Positions 1-5,831 are shown, counted from the stretch's first letter. The stretch: 5,831 bases of DNA from an uncultured Wenzhouxiangella sp. (GCA_937876395.1 CALEIM010000147.1:1-5831); one strand, 5' to 3'. A program made the numbers and translations. The notes: generated from the letters alone by a model not told the origin.

Positions 1-816
1 TGGCTCCCAGACCGAGCCGGGGCCAGCTACGCGTTCGTTTTTCTGCACATAGGGCGTAAAGCGGGAGTCCTGTTCACTCAGTGCCGCACTCAGCTCCTCG
101 CGGATCGTGTCGGTCATCGCCTCCACTTCTTCCACCCAGGGGAACATGCTGCGCGGGTAAAAATCCTTGACCGGCAGACCAGGAAAAAACATGAAGCTTG
201 GCTTGGGCTGCTTGGGTTTGCTGCGCCCGCGCGTGATCTCGTAGCATTCCAGGGCGCGGTCGCGTTCTTCACTGTCCAGAGCGGCGAGGCTCGCGTCCAT
301 GCGCTGGCCGAGCAGGGCTTCGAGCTCGCGATCTTCTTCGGCGACCGCCTGGCGCGCACGCTGTACGCGCTCATTGAACCCCGGCGGCAGGGCCTGGTCG
401 CTGGGTATGGCCTGCAGCGCCTCACGAAACTCACGGCAGGCATCACGGTTCTGTCCGAGATCCTGAAGTGCTTCGGCAAGATCAAACCGTGCCGGCAGAA
501 AAGAGGCGTCCAGCGCAAGTGCCGAGCGCAGCGCAGACACGGCGGTTTCGAGCTGGCCGGACATTCGATGCACGCTGCCGCGAACGGCATGGGCCAGAGC
601 GGTTTGTGGCTCGCCCCGCGCGGCGCGGTCGGCCAGTGCGGCGGCCTCGTTGAGATCACCCTGCGCCTGGGCACGCAGCGCCAGGTGGGTCAGAGCCCGC
701 GACTGGTCAGGCACCTTGGCGAGCACTCTGCGGAAAATCTCCGCGGCTTTGTTGCTCTGACCGCTGCGAAGCAGGCTTTCGGCCTGATCCAGATCGGCGC
801 GGGTCTGTTCAGACAT
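1..816 (-). CDS. TPR-aspartyl/asparaginyl beta-hydroxylase family protein, N-terminal part (3' end off the left edge)
   Basis: The reading frame opens at the ATG complementary to 814-816 and stays open for 272 codons to the left edge, so the C-terminus is missing. Residues about 7-138 form roughly four tetratricopeptide-like helix pairs (7-37, 39-70, 73-104, 107-138), with the usual small/large pattern such as ALRSALALDASFLPARFDLA. A charged helical stretch follows at about 147-190. Residues 206-257 (PSFMFFPGLPVKDFYPR, FPWVEEVEAMTDTIREEL, FTPYV) match what I know of the entry to the aspartyl/asparaginyl beta-hydroxylase domain in bacterial TPR-hydroxylase proteins. Members of that family are Fe(II)/2-oxoglutarate dioxygenases that hydroxylate Asp or Asn side chains. 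The iron and 2-oxoglutarate ligands lie further downstream, outside the window, so catalysis is inferred. No signal peptide is visible, so it is probably cytoplasmic. It is divergent from mrp, and no functional link is evident. A plain TPR protein is the main alternative. Confidence 0.8.
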   Translation of the reverse strand, partial: MSEQTRADLDQAESLLRSGQSNKAAEIFRRVLAKVPDQSRALTHLALRAQAQGDLNEAAALADRAARGEPQTALAHAVRGSVHRMSGQLETAVSALRSALALDASFLPARFDLAEALQDLGQNRDACREFREALQAIPSDQALPPGFNERVQRARQAVAEEDRELEALLGQRMDASLAALDSEERDRALECYEITRGRSKPKQPKPSFMFFPGLPVKDFYPRSMFPWVEEVEAMTDTIREELSAALSEQDSRFTPYVQKNERVAGPGSVWEP

Positions 817-825
817 CAAATATAA

Positions 826-829
826 CCTC
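826..829 (-). promoter_or_regulatory. Ribosome binding site of the TPR-hydroxylase gene
   Basis: On the minus strand GAGG (within GCGAGG) lies 9 nt before the ATG at 816. This normal spacing supports that start codon. Confidence 0.5.
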
Positions 830-853
830 GCTCAGCAGCTCCACAGATGAGAT

Positions 854-899
854 GAATTGTAAGCGTTTTTCCAATTCCAGACCTGATCACCCAGGAATT
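854..899. repeat. Paired short inverted repeats sharing a central arm
   Basis: GAATTG at 854-859 is complementary to CAATTC at 872-877 (12-nt spacer). The overlapping AATTCC at 873-878 is complementary to GGAATT at 894-899 (15-nt spacer), with the palindrome TGATCA (884-889) between them. The left arm overlaps the candidate minus-strand -10 box at 856-861. This arrangement would suit an operator, but 6-bp arms can occur by chance in AT-rich DNA. Confidence 0.3.
856..861 (-). promoter_or_regulatory. Candidate -10 box for the TPR-hydroxylase gene
   Basis: Read on the minus strand, 861-856 is TACAAT, five of six matches to the sigma70 -10 consensus. Transcription would start near 849 and give a leader of about 33 nt before the ATG. 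No good -35 hexamer is visible 16-18 bp upstream, so the call rests on the -10 alone. Confidence 0.25.
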
Positions 900-928
900 A
901 CAGCCATGCCGAGCCTGGTAAAGCCATC

Positions 929-956
929 GAACCCGCAGATTGCACATCTGCGGTTC
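929..956. repeat. Strong hairpin / inverted repeat in the intergenic region
   Basis: CCGCAGAT at 933-940 and ATCTGCGG at 946-953 are perfect complements around the 5-nt loop TGCAC. The stem extends to GAA/TTC at its base if one C on the left arm is bulged, giving 11 base pairs. No T-tract follows on either strand, so it does not look like an intrinsic terminator. It could be a regulator-binding dyad or a structured element in a leader RNA. Confidence 0.5.
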
Positions 957-1006
957 CAGTCATCGCAACTCCACTGCACAGTCAACCCGGACGAATGGCC
1001 GCCATG

Positions 1007-1012
1007 TACAAT
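1007..1012 (+). promoter_or_regulatory. Candidate -10 box for the mrp operon
   Basis: TACAAT matches the sigma70 -10 consensus at five of six positions and lies about 50 bp before the mrpA start. No convincing -35 box is found at normal spacing, so a promoter here would need an activator or another sigma factor. The box runs directly into the inverted repeat at 1011-1031. Confidence 0.25.
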
Positions 1013-1031
1013 TTGTCGATTCGAGACAAAT
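1011..1031. promoter_or_regulatory. Dyad ATTTGTC-N7-GACAAAT, possible operator of the mrp operon
   Basis: ATTTGTC (1011-1017) and GACAAAT (1025-1031) are perfect 7-bp complements around a 7-nt centre. The dyad overlaps the candidate -10 TACAAT and would cover its transcription start, a usual place for a repressor. It starts 52 bp before the mrpA ATG. No regulator gene is present in the window to pair with it. Confidence 0.35.
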
Positions 1032-1062
1032 CCCGCGATTACCGACTGCACTGACCGACTGA

Positions 1063-4002
1063 ATGATGATTTCCAGCGAAAACCTGCTACTCGTGCTGGT
1101 GCTGTTGCCTTTTGTCGGCAGCGCGATCGCGGCCACGCTGCCGGCCAATGCGCGCAATGCCGAGGCCTGGCTGGCCGGATCGATCGCCGCGATCATGTTC
1201 ATCATTGCCGCCGGGCTGTATTCGGTGATTGGCGACGGCAGCGTGCTGCGCCGCGAAATGGAGTGGCTGCCGGAACTCGGCCTGAACGCCACCTTGCGCA
1301 TGGACGGCTTTTCGTGGCTGTTTTCGATGCTGATCACCGGCATCGGGTTTCTGGTCGTGCTGTATGCACGCTACTACATGTCGCCAAAGGATCCGGTGCC
1401 GCGGTTCTTCTCGTTTTTGCTGGCGTTCATGGGCTCGATGCAGGGTATCGTGATTTCCGGCAACCTGATTCTGCTGTCTTTTTTCTGGGAACTGACCAGC
1501 ATCACCTCGTTTTTGCTGATCGGCTACTGGCACCACAACCTGGCAGCCAGAGACGGTGCGCGCATGGCGCTGCTGGTCACGGGCACGGGCGGGCTGTGCC
1601 TGCTGGTCGGGTTGATCATCATCGGCCACATTGTCGGCAGCTATGATCTCGACGTGGTGCTCGCCTCCGGTGATCTGATTCGCGAACATCATCTTTACCT
1701 GCCGGCGCTGCTTCTGATCCTGCTCGGTGCGTTCACCAAAAGCGCCCAGTTCCCCTTCCATTTCTGGCTGCCCAATGCGATGGTGGCGCCGACTCCGGTG
1801 TCGGCCTACCTGCATTCCGCCACGATGGTCAAGGCCGGGGTGTATTTGCTGGTGCTGCTGTGGCCGGTGATGTCGGGAACCAGAGAATGGTTTTTCCTGG
1901 TCGGCATCGCCGGCATGAGCACCCTGCTGATCGGCGCCTATTACGCGATCTTTCAACATGATCTCAAGGGCCTGCTGGCCTATTCGACGATCAGCCATCT
2001 GGGTCTGATTACCACGCTGCTGAGCCTGGGCAGCCCGCTGGCGGCTGTGGCTGCAATTTTTCATATTCTCAACCACGCGACCTTCAAGGCCTCGCTGTTC
2101 ATGGCCGCCGGCATCATCGACCATGAAAGCGGCACGCGCGACATGCGCCGGCTCAGCGGCCTGTATTCCTATCTGCCGATTACGGCCACCCTGGCCCTGG
2201 TCGCCAGCGCCGCGATGGCGGGTGTGCCGCTGCTCAACGGCTTTTTGTCCAAGGAAATGTTCCTGGCCGAAACCTTGACCGTGCACAATGACTCCCTGCT
2301 CGACGGCGTATTGCCCTATGTGGCCACGATCGCGAGCCTGTTCGCGGTAACTTACTCGGTCAAGTTCATGCATTCGGTGTTCTTTGGCCCACCACCGGTT
2401 GATCTTCCCAGACACCCGCAGGAGCCGCCGCGCTGGATGCGCTGGCCGGTCGAACTGCTGGTACTGGTCTGTCTGCTCATCGGCATTTTCCCGAGTCTGG
2501 CCGTAGGCCCCTTTCTGCACGTTGCCGTTGAAGCGGTGCTCGGTGTCCAGACTCCGGTTTACAGCCTGGCGCTGTGGCACGGCATCAGCCTGCCGATGAT
2601 CATGAGCTTTATCGCCCTGATCGGTGGCGTGCTGCTCTACCTGGCCCTGCGCAACTACCTGGCGCGCAGCGAAGACGGCCCGCCAATCCTGCGCCGGATC
2701 AACGAGCAGCAGCTCTTCAAGGACATGCTGGTCACACTGTCGTGGCGCTGGGCGCGTGGCATCGAAAAGTTCCTCGGCACCGAGCGTTTGCAAACCCAGC
2801 TGCGCATCCTCATCATCATGGCGATTGTCGCCACGTTCTGGCCGCTGTTGCGCAGCAATTTCACCCCGACCATGCCCAGCCTGGCGGGGCTTGATCCGGC
2901 CTTTGCGGCCATCTGGATCATCGGCATGGCCTGTGCGATCAGCGCCGCACAGCAGGCCAAGTATCACCGCCTGGCGGCGCTGATCCTGATGGGCGGGGCG
3001 GGCCTGATGACCTGCATCACCTTTGTCTGGCTGTCCGCGCCGGATCTCGGCATCACCCAGCTACTGGTCGAGATTGTCACCACCGTACTGATTCTGCTTG
3101 GCCTGCGCTGGCTGCCGAAACGCAACCTGGACATCGCCCATGGCACACCGCCAACCGCCCGCCTGCGCAGATACCGCGACTTTTCTCTGGCGGTGATCTT
3201 TGGCGGCGGCATCGCACTGATCGCCTACACCGTCATGAGCAGCCCGTCGCTCGACACCATCGGCGATTTTTTCCTCACCCGCTCATATTCTGAAGGCGGC
3301 GGCACCAACGTGGTCAACGTCATCCTGGTCGATTTTCGTGGCTTTGATACGCTCGGCGAGATCACTGTGCTGGGCATCGTCGCGCTGAGCGTTTATGCTC
3401 TGCTGCGCCGCTTCCGCCCGGCCCCCGACAGCGTCGCCCCGCCCCAACAGCAGCACGTGCAAAATGTGTACGACGACCAGCATCCCGATCGCGAGGTCGG
3501 CGAGACGATCCGCGACTACCTGATGGTGCCCTCGGTAATCATGCAGTGGCTGTTTCCGGTCATCATTACCCTGGCCGCCTACCTGTTTTTCCGCGGCCAT
3601 GATCTGCCCGGCGGTGGCTTTGCGGCGGGCATCGCGATGGCGATCGGCTTCTTGCTACAGTACCTGTCGGGCGGTACGCGCTGGGTCGAAGAACGGCTGC
3701 GGGTTGCGCCGCTGCGCTGGATCGGTTTGGGCCTGCTGGTCAGCGTGCTGACCGGCGCCGGCGCCTGGCTGTTCGGTTACCCCTTCCTGACTTCCTGGTA
3801 CCAGTATCTGGACCTGCCACTGATCGGAAAGGTGCCGGTGACATCGGCGCTGGTGTTTGATCTGGGCGTGTTCCTGTTGGTGGTTGGCGCCACGGTGCTG
3901 ATTCAGATCGCCCTGGCCCACCAGTCAATCCGGGGCCATCGCGTGCGCGCCGTCGAGGCAGCCCGGGTGGAAGAACTCGAGTTGCCAGAGGAGGCCGGCT
4001 GA
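1063..4002 (+). CDS. mrpAB (phaAB): Fused MrpA-MrpB subunit of a group II multisubunit cation/proton antiporter
   Basis: This intact 979-aa polytopic protein has the size and architecture of PhaA-type MrpA/MrpB fusions. Residues about 69-116 are the complex I subunit-5 N-terminal-type region, and about 130-420 the proton-conducting module. Expected channel residues are present: E143 in FFWELTS, K226 in FTKSAQFPFHFWLP, H251 and K257 in YLHSATMVKAG, H338 and K342 in NHATFKAS, K397 in GFLSKE. About 616-690 is an MbhD-like segment with E670 (LLVEIVTT). About 744-780 is MbhE-like with E766 (FDTLGEITVL). A hydrophilic linker (about 783-816, with PPQQQ) leads to the MrpB domain (about 818-965; FFRGHDLPGGGFAAG, TSALVFDLGVFLLV). 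The complex exchanges Na+ or K+ for H+; the ion cannot be told from sequence. A TGA immediately precedes the ATG in frame, so no earlier start is possible; ATG 1066 is an alternative. No clear Shine-Dalgarno is seen. Confidence 0.96.
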   Translation: MMISSENLLLVLVLLPFVGSAIAATLPANARNAEAWLAGSIAAIMFIIAAGLYSVIGDGSVLRREMEWLPELGLNATLRMDGFSWLFSMLITGIGFLVVLYARYYMSPKDPVPRFFSFLLAFMGSMQGIVISGNLILLSFFWELTSITSFLLIGYWHHNLAARDGARMALLVTGTGGLCLLVGLIIIGHIVGSYDLDVVLASGDLIREHHLYLPALLLILLGAFTKSAQFPFHFWLPNAMVAPTPVSAYLHSATMVKAGVYLLVLLWPVMSGTREWFFLVGIAGMSTLLIGAYYAIFQHDLKGLLAYSTISHLGLITTLLSLGSPLAAVAAIFHILNHATFKASLFMAAGIIDHESGTRDMRRLSGLYSYLPITATLALVASAAMAGVPLLNGFLSKEMFLAETLTVHNDSLLDGVLPYVATIASLFAVTYSVKFMHSVFFGPPPVDLPRHPQEPPRWMRWPVELLVLVCLLIGIFPSLAVGPFLHVAVEAVLGVQTPVYSLALWHGISLPMIMSFIALIGGVLLYLALRNYLARSEDGPPILRRINEQQLFKDMLVTLSWRWARGIEKFLGTERLQTQLRILIIMAIVATFWPLLRSNFTPTMPSLAGLDPAFAAIWIIGMACAISAAQQAKYHRLAALILMGGAGLMTCITFVWLSAPDLGITQLLVEIVTTVLILLGLRWLPKRNLDIAHGTPPTARLRRYRDFSLAVIFGGGIALIAYTVMSSPSLDTIGDFFLTRSYSEGGGTNVVNVILVDFRGFDTLGEITVLGIVALSVYALLRRFRPAPDSVAPPQQQHVQNVYDDQHPDREVGETIRDYLMVPSVIMQWLFPVIITLAAYLFFRGHDLPGGGFAAGIAMAIGFLLQYLSGGTRWVEERLRVAPLRWIGLGLLVSVLTGAGAWLFGYPFLTSWYQYLDLPLIGKVPVTSALVFDLGVFLLVVGATVLIQIALAHQSIRGHRVRAVEAARVEELELPEEAG
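3987..3994 (+). promoter_or_regulatory. Ribosome binding site of mrpC
   Basis: AGAGGAGG inside the last codons of mrpAB lies 7 nt before the mrpC ATG at 4002. It is the strongest Shine-Dalgarno in the window and fixes the mrpC start. Confidence 0.8.
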
Positions 4003-4346
4003 TGGAGCTGATTCTTTCATTGGCTATCGGCGTGCTGGCCGGTTCGGGCGTGTGGCTGCTGTTGCGCCCGCGAACCTATCAGGTGATTGTCGGCCTGGCC
4101 CTGATGTCCTACGCTGTCAACCTGTTTATTTTCAGCATGGGCCGTCTGATGAACAATGCGCCACCGGTGGTTGAGGCGGGCGTTGAAATTGATCCTTCGC
4201 TGTACACCGACCCGGTTCCCCAAGCCCTGGTCCTGACCGCCATCGTGATCAGCTTTGCCACCACCGCGCTGTTTCTGGTGGTACTGCTGGCCGCACGTGG
4301 CCTGACCGGCACAGACCACGTCGACGGCAAGGAGCCCGACCAGTGA
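4002..4346 (+). CDS. mrpC (phaC): MrpC subunit of the cation/proton antiporter (NuoK-like)
   Basis: This 114-aa protein has three membrane segments at about 3-21, 28-47 and 75-98, as in MrpC and its complex I relative NuoK. The segment DPVPQALVLTAIVISFA (70-86) is the hallmark of MrpC/MnhC. The two membrane glutamates typical of NuoK are not seen in the matching segments, as is normal in MrpC, so it is thought to be structural and to help join the MrpA and MrpD modules. Its ATG shares one base with the mrpAB stop (TGATG) and its own stop shares one base with the mrpD ATG, which indicates coupled translation in one operon. The hydrophilic C-terminus (about 99-114) is family-typical in length. 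Confidence 0.95.
   Translation: MELILSLAIGVLAGSGVWLLLRPRTYQVIVGLALMSYAVNLFIFSMGRLMNNAPPVVEAGVEIDPSLYTDPVPQALVLTAIVISFATTALFLVVLLAARGLTGTDHVDGKEPDQ
4329..4334 (+). promoter_or_regulatory. Ribosome binding site of mrpD
   Basis: AAGGAG lies 11 nt before the ATG at 4346 and 8 nt before an in-frame GTG at 4343. Spacing slightly favours the GTG, while the TGATG overlap seen at both junctions favours the ATG. The two choices differ by one residue. Confidence 0.55.
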
Positions 4347-5831
4347 TGGCCTGGACCGAGCATCTGATCATTGCTCCGATCGTGCTGCCACTGTTGGTTG
4401 CGGCCATTCTGCTGTTTGTGGATGACACGCGGCGGTATCTGAGAATCACCATTGCCGGTCTGACCGCCGTGGTCCTGCTGGTCATTGCCATCGCGCTGCT
4501 CTACAGCACTCACGCTGCGACCGAGCCGAGCACGGCAGTTTACCTGCTTGGCAACTGGCCACCGCCGTTTGCCATTGTCCTGGTCCTGGATCGCCTGTCG
4601 GCCCTGATGGTGGCGCTGACCGCCGTGCTGTCGGTGCCGATCATTTTGTTTTCAGCGGCTCGCTGGCACCTCAAGGGCAGCCACTATTACCCGCTGTTGC
4701 TGCTGATGCTGATGGGCATCAACGGGGCGTTTCTGACCGGCGACCTGTTCAATCTGTTCGTCTTTTTCGAGGTCATGCTGGCCGCCTCCTACGGCCTGGC
4801 CCTGCATGGCTCGGGCCCGCGGCGAGTGCGCGCCGGCCTGCACTATATCGCCGTCAATCTGGTCGCCTCGCTGATGTTTCTGATCGGTGTTGCGATCATT
4901 TACGGCGTCACCGGAACGCTCAATATGGCCGACCTGGCCGTGCGCATTCCGGAGGTGGCCGCAGCCGACCAGGCGCTGCTCCAGGTCGGTGCGGGAATTC
5001 TTGGCCTGGCCTTTCTGGTCAAGGCCGGCATGTGGCCGCTGAGCTTCTGGCTTCCCATGACCTATTCGGCAGCGGCCGCTCCGGTGGCAGCAGTGTTTGC
5101 CGTGCTGAGCAAGGTCGGCGCCTATATTCTGCTGCGTCTGTCGCTGCTGTTTTTTGGTGAAGAAGCCGGGGAACTTGCCGGCTTCGGCTCCAGCGTTCTG
5201 CTGTTTGGCGGCCTGGCAACCATCGCGTTTGGCGGTATCGGCGTACTCGCATCCCAGAGATTGGGCCGAATGGCGGGCTACTCGGTACTGGTTTCATCGG
5301 GCACGCTGCTGGCGGCCTTCGGACTGGTCAGTGCTGATGTAACGGCCGGCGCCCTGTTCTATATGGTCAGCTCGACACTCGCCATTGCCGCCCTGTTTCT
5401 GATCATCGAGCTGGCCGATCGCGGCAAGGATGCCGCCGACAACGTTCTGGCTGTGTCGATGGAAGTTTTTGTAGAAGGTGAGGAAGAAGAAGAGGATGCG
5501 GAGATTGGCGTGGCCATCCCCGGCACACTGGCCACGCTGGGCATAGCGTTTGCCGCCTGCGGGCTGCTCCTGGCCGGGCTCCCGCCGCTGTCGAGCTTCA
5601 TTGCCAAGTTCGCCATGTTCTCGGCAATGATCAGTCCGACCGGCGCTGAACCGGCCGTCGAGCCGGAGCACGGCTCCGACGTCGCCCGGGGGCTGGCCAC
5701 CATCACCTCTCGCGAGGGAGAGGAGTGGGTGCTCCGCGGCGCCAAGCGCTGGATCGGTGGCGCCGCGGACGCCCACTACCTCACCGTGGTCGCGCGTGGG
5801 GCCGAGGACGACGCTGCCAGGGCCTTCCTGG
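4346..5831 (+). CDS. mrpD (phaD): MrpD subunit (NuoN/NuoM-like), with a foreign 3' end and no stop before the right edge
   Basis: The frame is open from ATG 4346 to the edge (495 complete codons). Residues 1 to about 435 are a normal MrpD: a polytopic proton-channel module with E142 in NLFVFFEVMLAASYG, K226 in FLVKAGMWPLSFWLP, K256 in VLSKVGAY and K421 in LPPLSSFIAKF. The acidic loop at 377-386 (EGEEEEEDAE) followed by IGVAIPGT is typical of proteobacterial PhaD. MrpD is one of the two antiporter-like subunits that move H+ and the exchanged cation. Full-length members are usually about 500-550 aa and continue with further membrane helices. Here, after SAMISPTGAE (426-435), the sequence becomes an acyl-CoA dehydrogenase fragment with no membrane helix. 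mrpD is therefore either incomplete here because of a false join or truly disrupted. True mrpD sequence can be trusted to about position 5650. Confidence 0.9.
   Translation, partial: MAWTEHLIIAPIVLPLLVAAILLFVDDTRRYLRITIAGLTAVVLLVIAIALLYSTHAATEPSTAVYLLGNWPPPFAIVLVLDRLSALMVALTAVLSVPIILFSAARWHLKGSHYYPLLLLMLMGINGAFLTGDLFNLFVFFEVMLAASYGLALHGSGPRRVRAGLHYIAVNLVASLMFLIGVAIIYGVTGTLNMADLAVRIPEVAAADQALLQVGAGILGLAFLVKAGMWPLSFWLPMTYSAAAAPVAAVFAVLSKVGAYILLRLSLLFFGEEAGELAGFGSSVLLFGGLATIAFGGIGVLASQRLGRMAGYSVLVSSGTLLAAFGLVSADVTAGALFYMVSSTLAIAALFLIIELADRGKDAADNVLAVSMEVFVEGEEEEEDAEIGVAIPGTLATLGIAFAACGLLLAGLPPLSSFIAKFAMFSAMISPTGAEPAVEPEHGSDVARGLATITSREGEEWVLRGAKRWIGGAADAHYLTVVARGAEDDAARAFL
5651..5831 (+). other. 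Acyl-CoA dehydrogenase middle-region fragment joined in frame to mrpD (probable chimeric end)
   Basis: In the same frame as mrpD, residues from 439 read EPEHGSDVARGLATITSREG, then EEWVLRGAKRWIGG, then AHYLTVVARG. This is the acyl-CoA dehydrogenase signature 1 region followed by the beta-domain strand that contacts the flavin, and it resembles the glutaryl-CoA dehydrogenase branch. These are soluble FAD enzymes that oxidise acyl-CoA thioesters. About 130 residues of N-terminal helical domain expected before this point are absent, and the Ser/Thr normally just before the first Glu is missing (AV-E instead of A-hydrophobic-T/S-E). That places the break at about 5651-5660. Positions 5661-5831 are about 75% GC by my count, against about 60% in mrpD just upstream, and 52 of 57 codons end in G or C. 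This suggests a donor with a higher-GC genome, such as an actinobacterium. Confidence 0.85.

Larger units (their letters stand above)
817..1062. other. Divergent intergenic region between the TPR-hydroxylase gene and mrpAB
   Basis: This 246-bp stretch separates two genes transcribed away from each other, so it must hold both promoters. It is locally AT-richer around 850-880 and 1005-1031. It holds three inverted-repeat signals (854-899, 929-956, 1011-1031), an 8-bp direct repeat ACCGACTG at 1041-1048 and 1054-1061, and a possible 19-codon open frame at 995-1054. No RNA gene or long protein-coding gene is convincing here. Confidence 0.7.

Noticed and set aside
114..674. A 186-codon minus-strand frame overlapping the TPR-hydroxylase gene
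   Set aside because: It is an alternative frame of the same strand with Arg/Pro/Cys-rich, non-family sequence. The overlapping frame from 816 has TPR-like repeats, hydroxylase motifs and a ribosome binding site.
929..956. Intrinsic terminator at the strong hairpin
   Set aside because: No T-tract follows the stem on either strand, and both flanking genes are transcribed away from it, so no transcript needs to end here.
905..985. tRNA-Cys-like anticodon arm around GATTGCACATC
   Set aside because: The loop resembles the GATTGCAAATC of bacterial tRNA-Cys, but the stem is too long, position 37 would be C, and no D arm, T arm (GGTTCRA) or acceptor stem can be drawn around it.
852..1646. A 264-codon plus-strand frame starting in the intergenic region
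   Set aside because: Most of it overlaps mrpAB in another frame, and its Arg/His/Cys-rich composition is that of a shifted reading of a membrane protein gene.
1087..2967. A 626-codon open frame on the minus strand opposite mrpAB
   Set aside because: It is in exact antisense register with mrpAB, where stops would need sense TTA, CTA or TCA codons, which are rare in this GC-rich gene. The product is low-complexity Q/R/H/D-rich sequence with no recognisable family, while the plus strand encodes an intact, well-known protein.
5660..5678. Hairpin at the MrpD/dehydrogenase join (CGGAGC-ACG-GCTCCG)
   Set aside because: It is explained by GC-rich codons for the conserved EPEHGSD motif. It is not needed to account for the join and is not evidence of a recombination site.
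4346..5831. A genuine MrpD-acyl-CoA dehydrogenase fusion enzyme as a new system
   Set aside because: The dehydrogenase part lacks its N-terminal domain, MrpD lacks its last helices, and GC content changes sharply at the join. A chimeric or broken sequence explains this better.

Overview
The window reads as chromosomal DNA of a moderately GC-rich (about 60%) proteobacterium, most likely a gammaproteobacterium. The main evidence is a group II (pha-type) Mrp cation/proton antiporter operon in which mrpA and mrpB are one gene. The order, the TGATG stop/start overlaps and the acidic loop in MrpD fit proteobacterial Pha/Mrp systems. The genus cannot be fixed from this sequence.

Layout: (1) 1-816, minus strand: the N-terminal 272 codons of a TPR protein that runs into an aspartyl/asparaginyl beta-hydroxylase-type domain, cut by the left edge. 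(2) 817-1062: a 246-bp divergent intergenic region with three separate inverted repeats, a candidate -10 box on each strand, and no clear Shine-Dalgarno before mrpA. (3) 1063-4002: mrpAB, an intact 979-aa fusion of the NuoL-like MrpA (with its MbhD/MbhE-like C-terminal part) and MrpB. (4) 4002-4346: mrpC, NuoK-like, overlapping mrpAB by one base. (5) 4346 onward: mrpD, NuoN/NuoM-like, overlapping mrpC by one base. mrpE, mrpF and mrpG would be expected next but are absent from the window.

The genes of the plus strand would act together: MrpA, MrpB, MrpC and MrpD are membrane subunits of one hetero-oligomeric complex that exchanges cytoplasmic Na+ or K+ for external H+, using the conserved Glu/Lys/His channel residues shared with respiratory complex I. 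The overlapping stops and starts point to one polycistronic message and coupled translation.

The most notable feature is at the right end. MrpD is normal to about residue 435, just after TM12, and then changes within one or two codons into the middle of an acyl-CoA dehydrogenase (EPEHGSD...GAKRWIG). The frame stays open to the edge, but GC rises to about 75% (GC3 about 91%) and the dehydrogenase part starts mid-domain. I read this as a chimeric join (assembly or amplification artefact) or, less likely, a recent rearrangement that destroyed mrpD, and not as a working fusion. I found no convincing evidence for a new biological system here.
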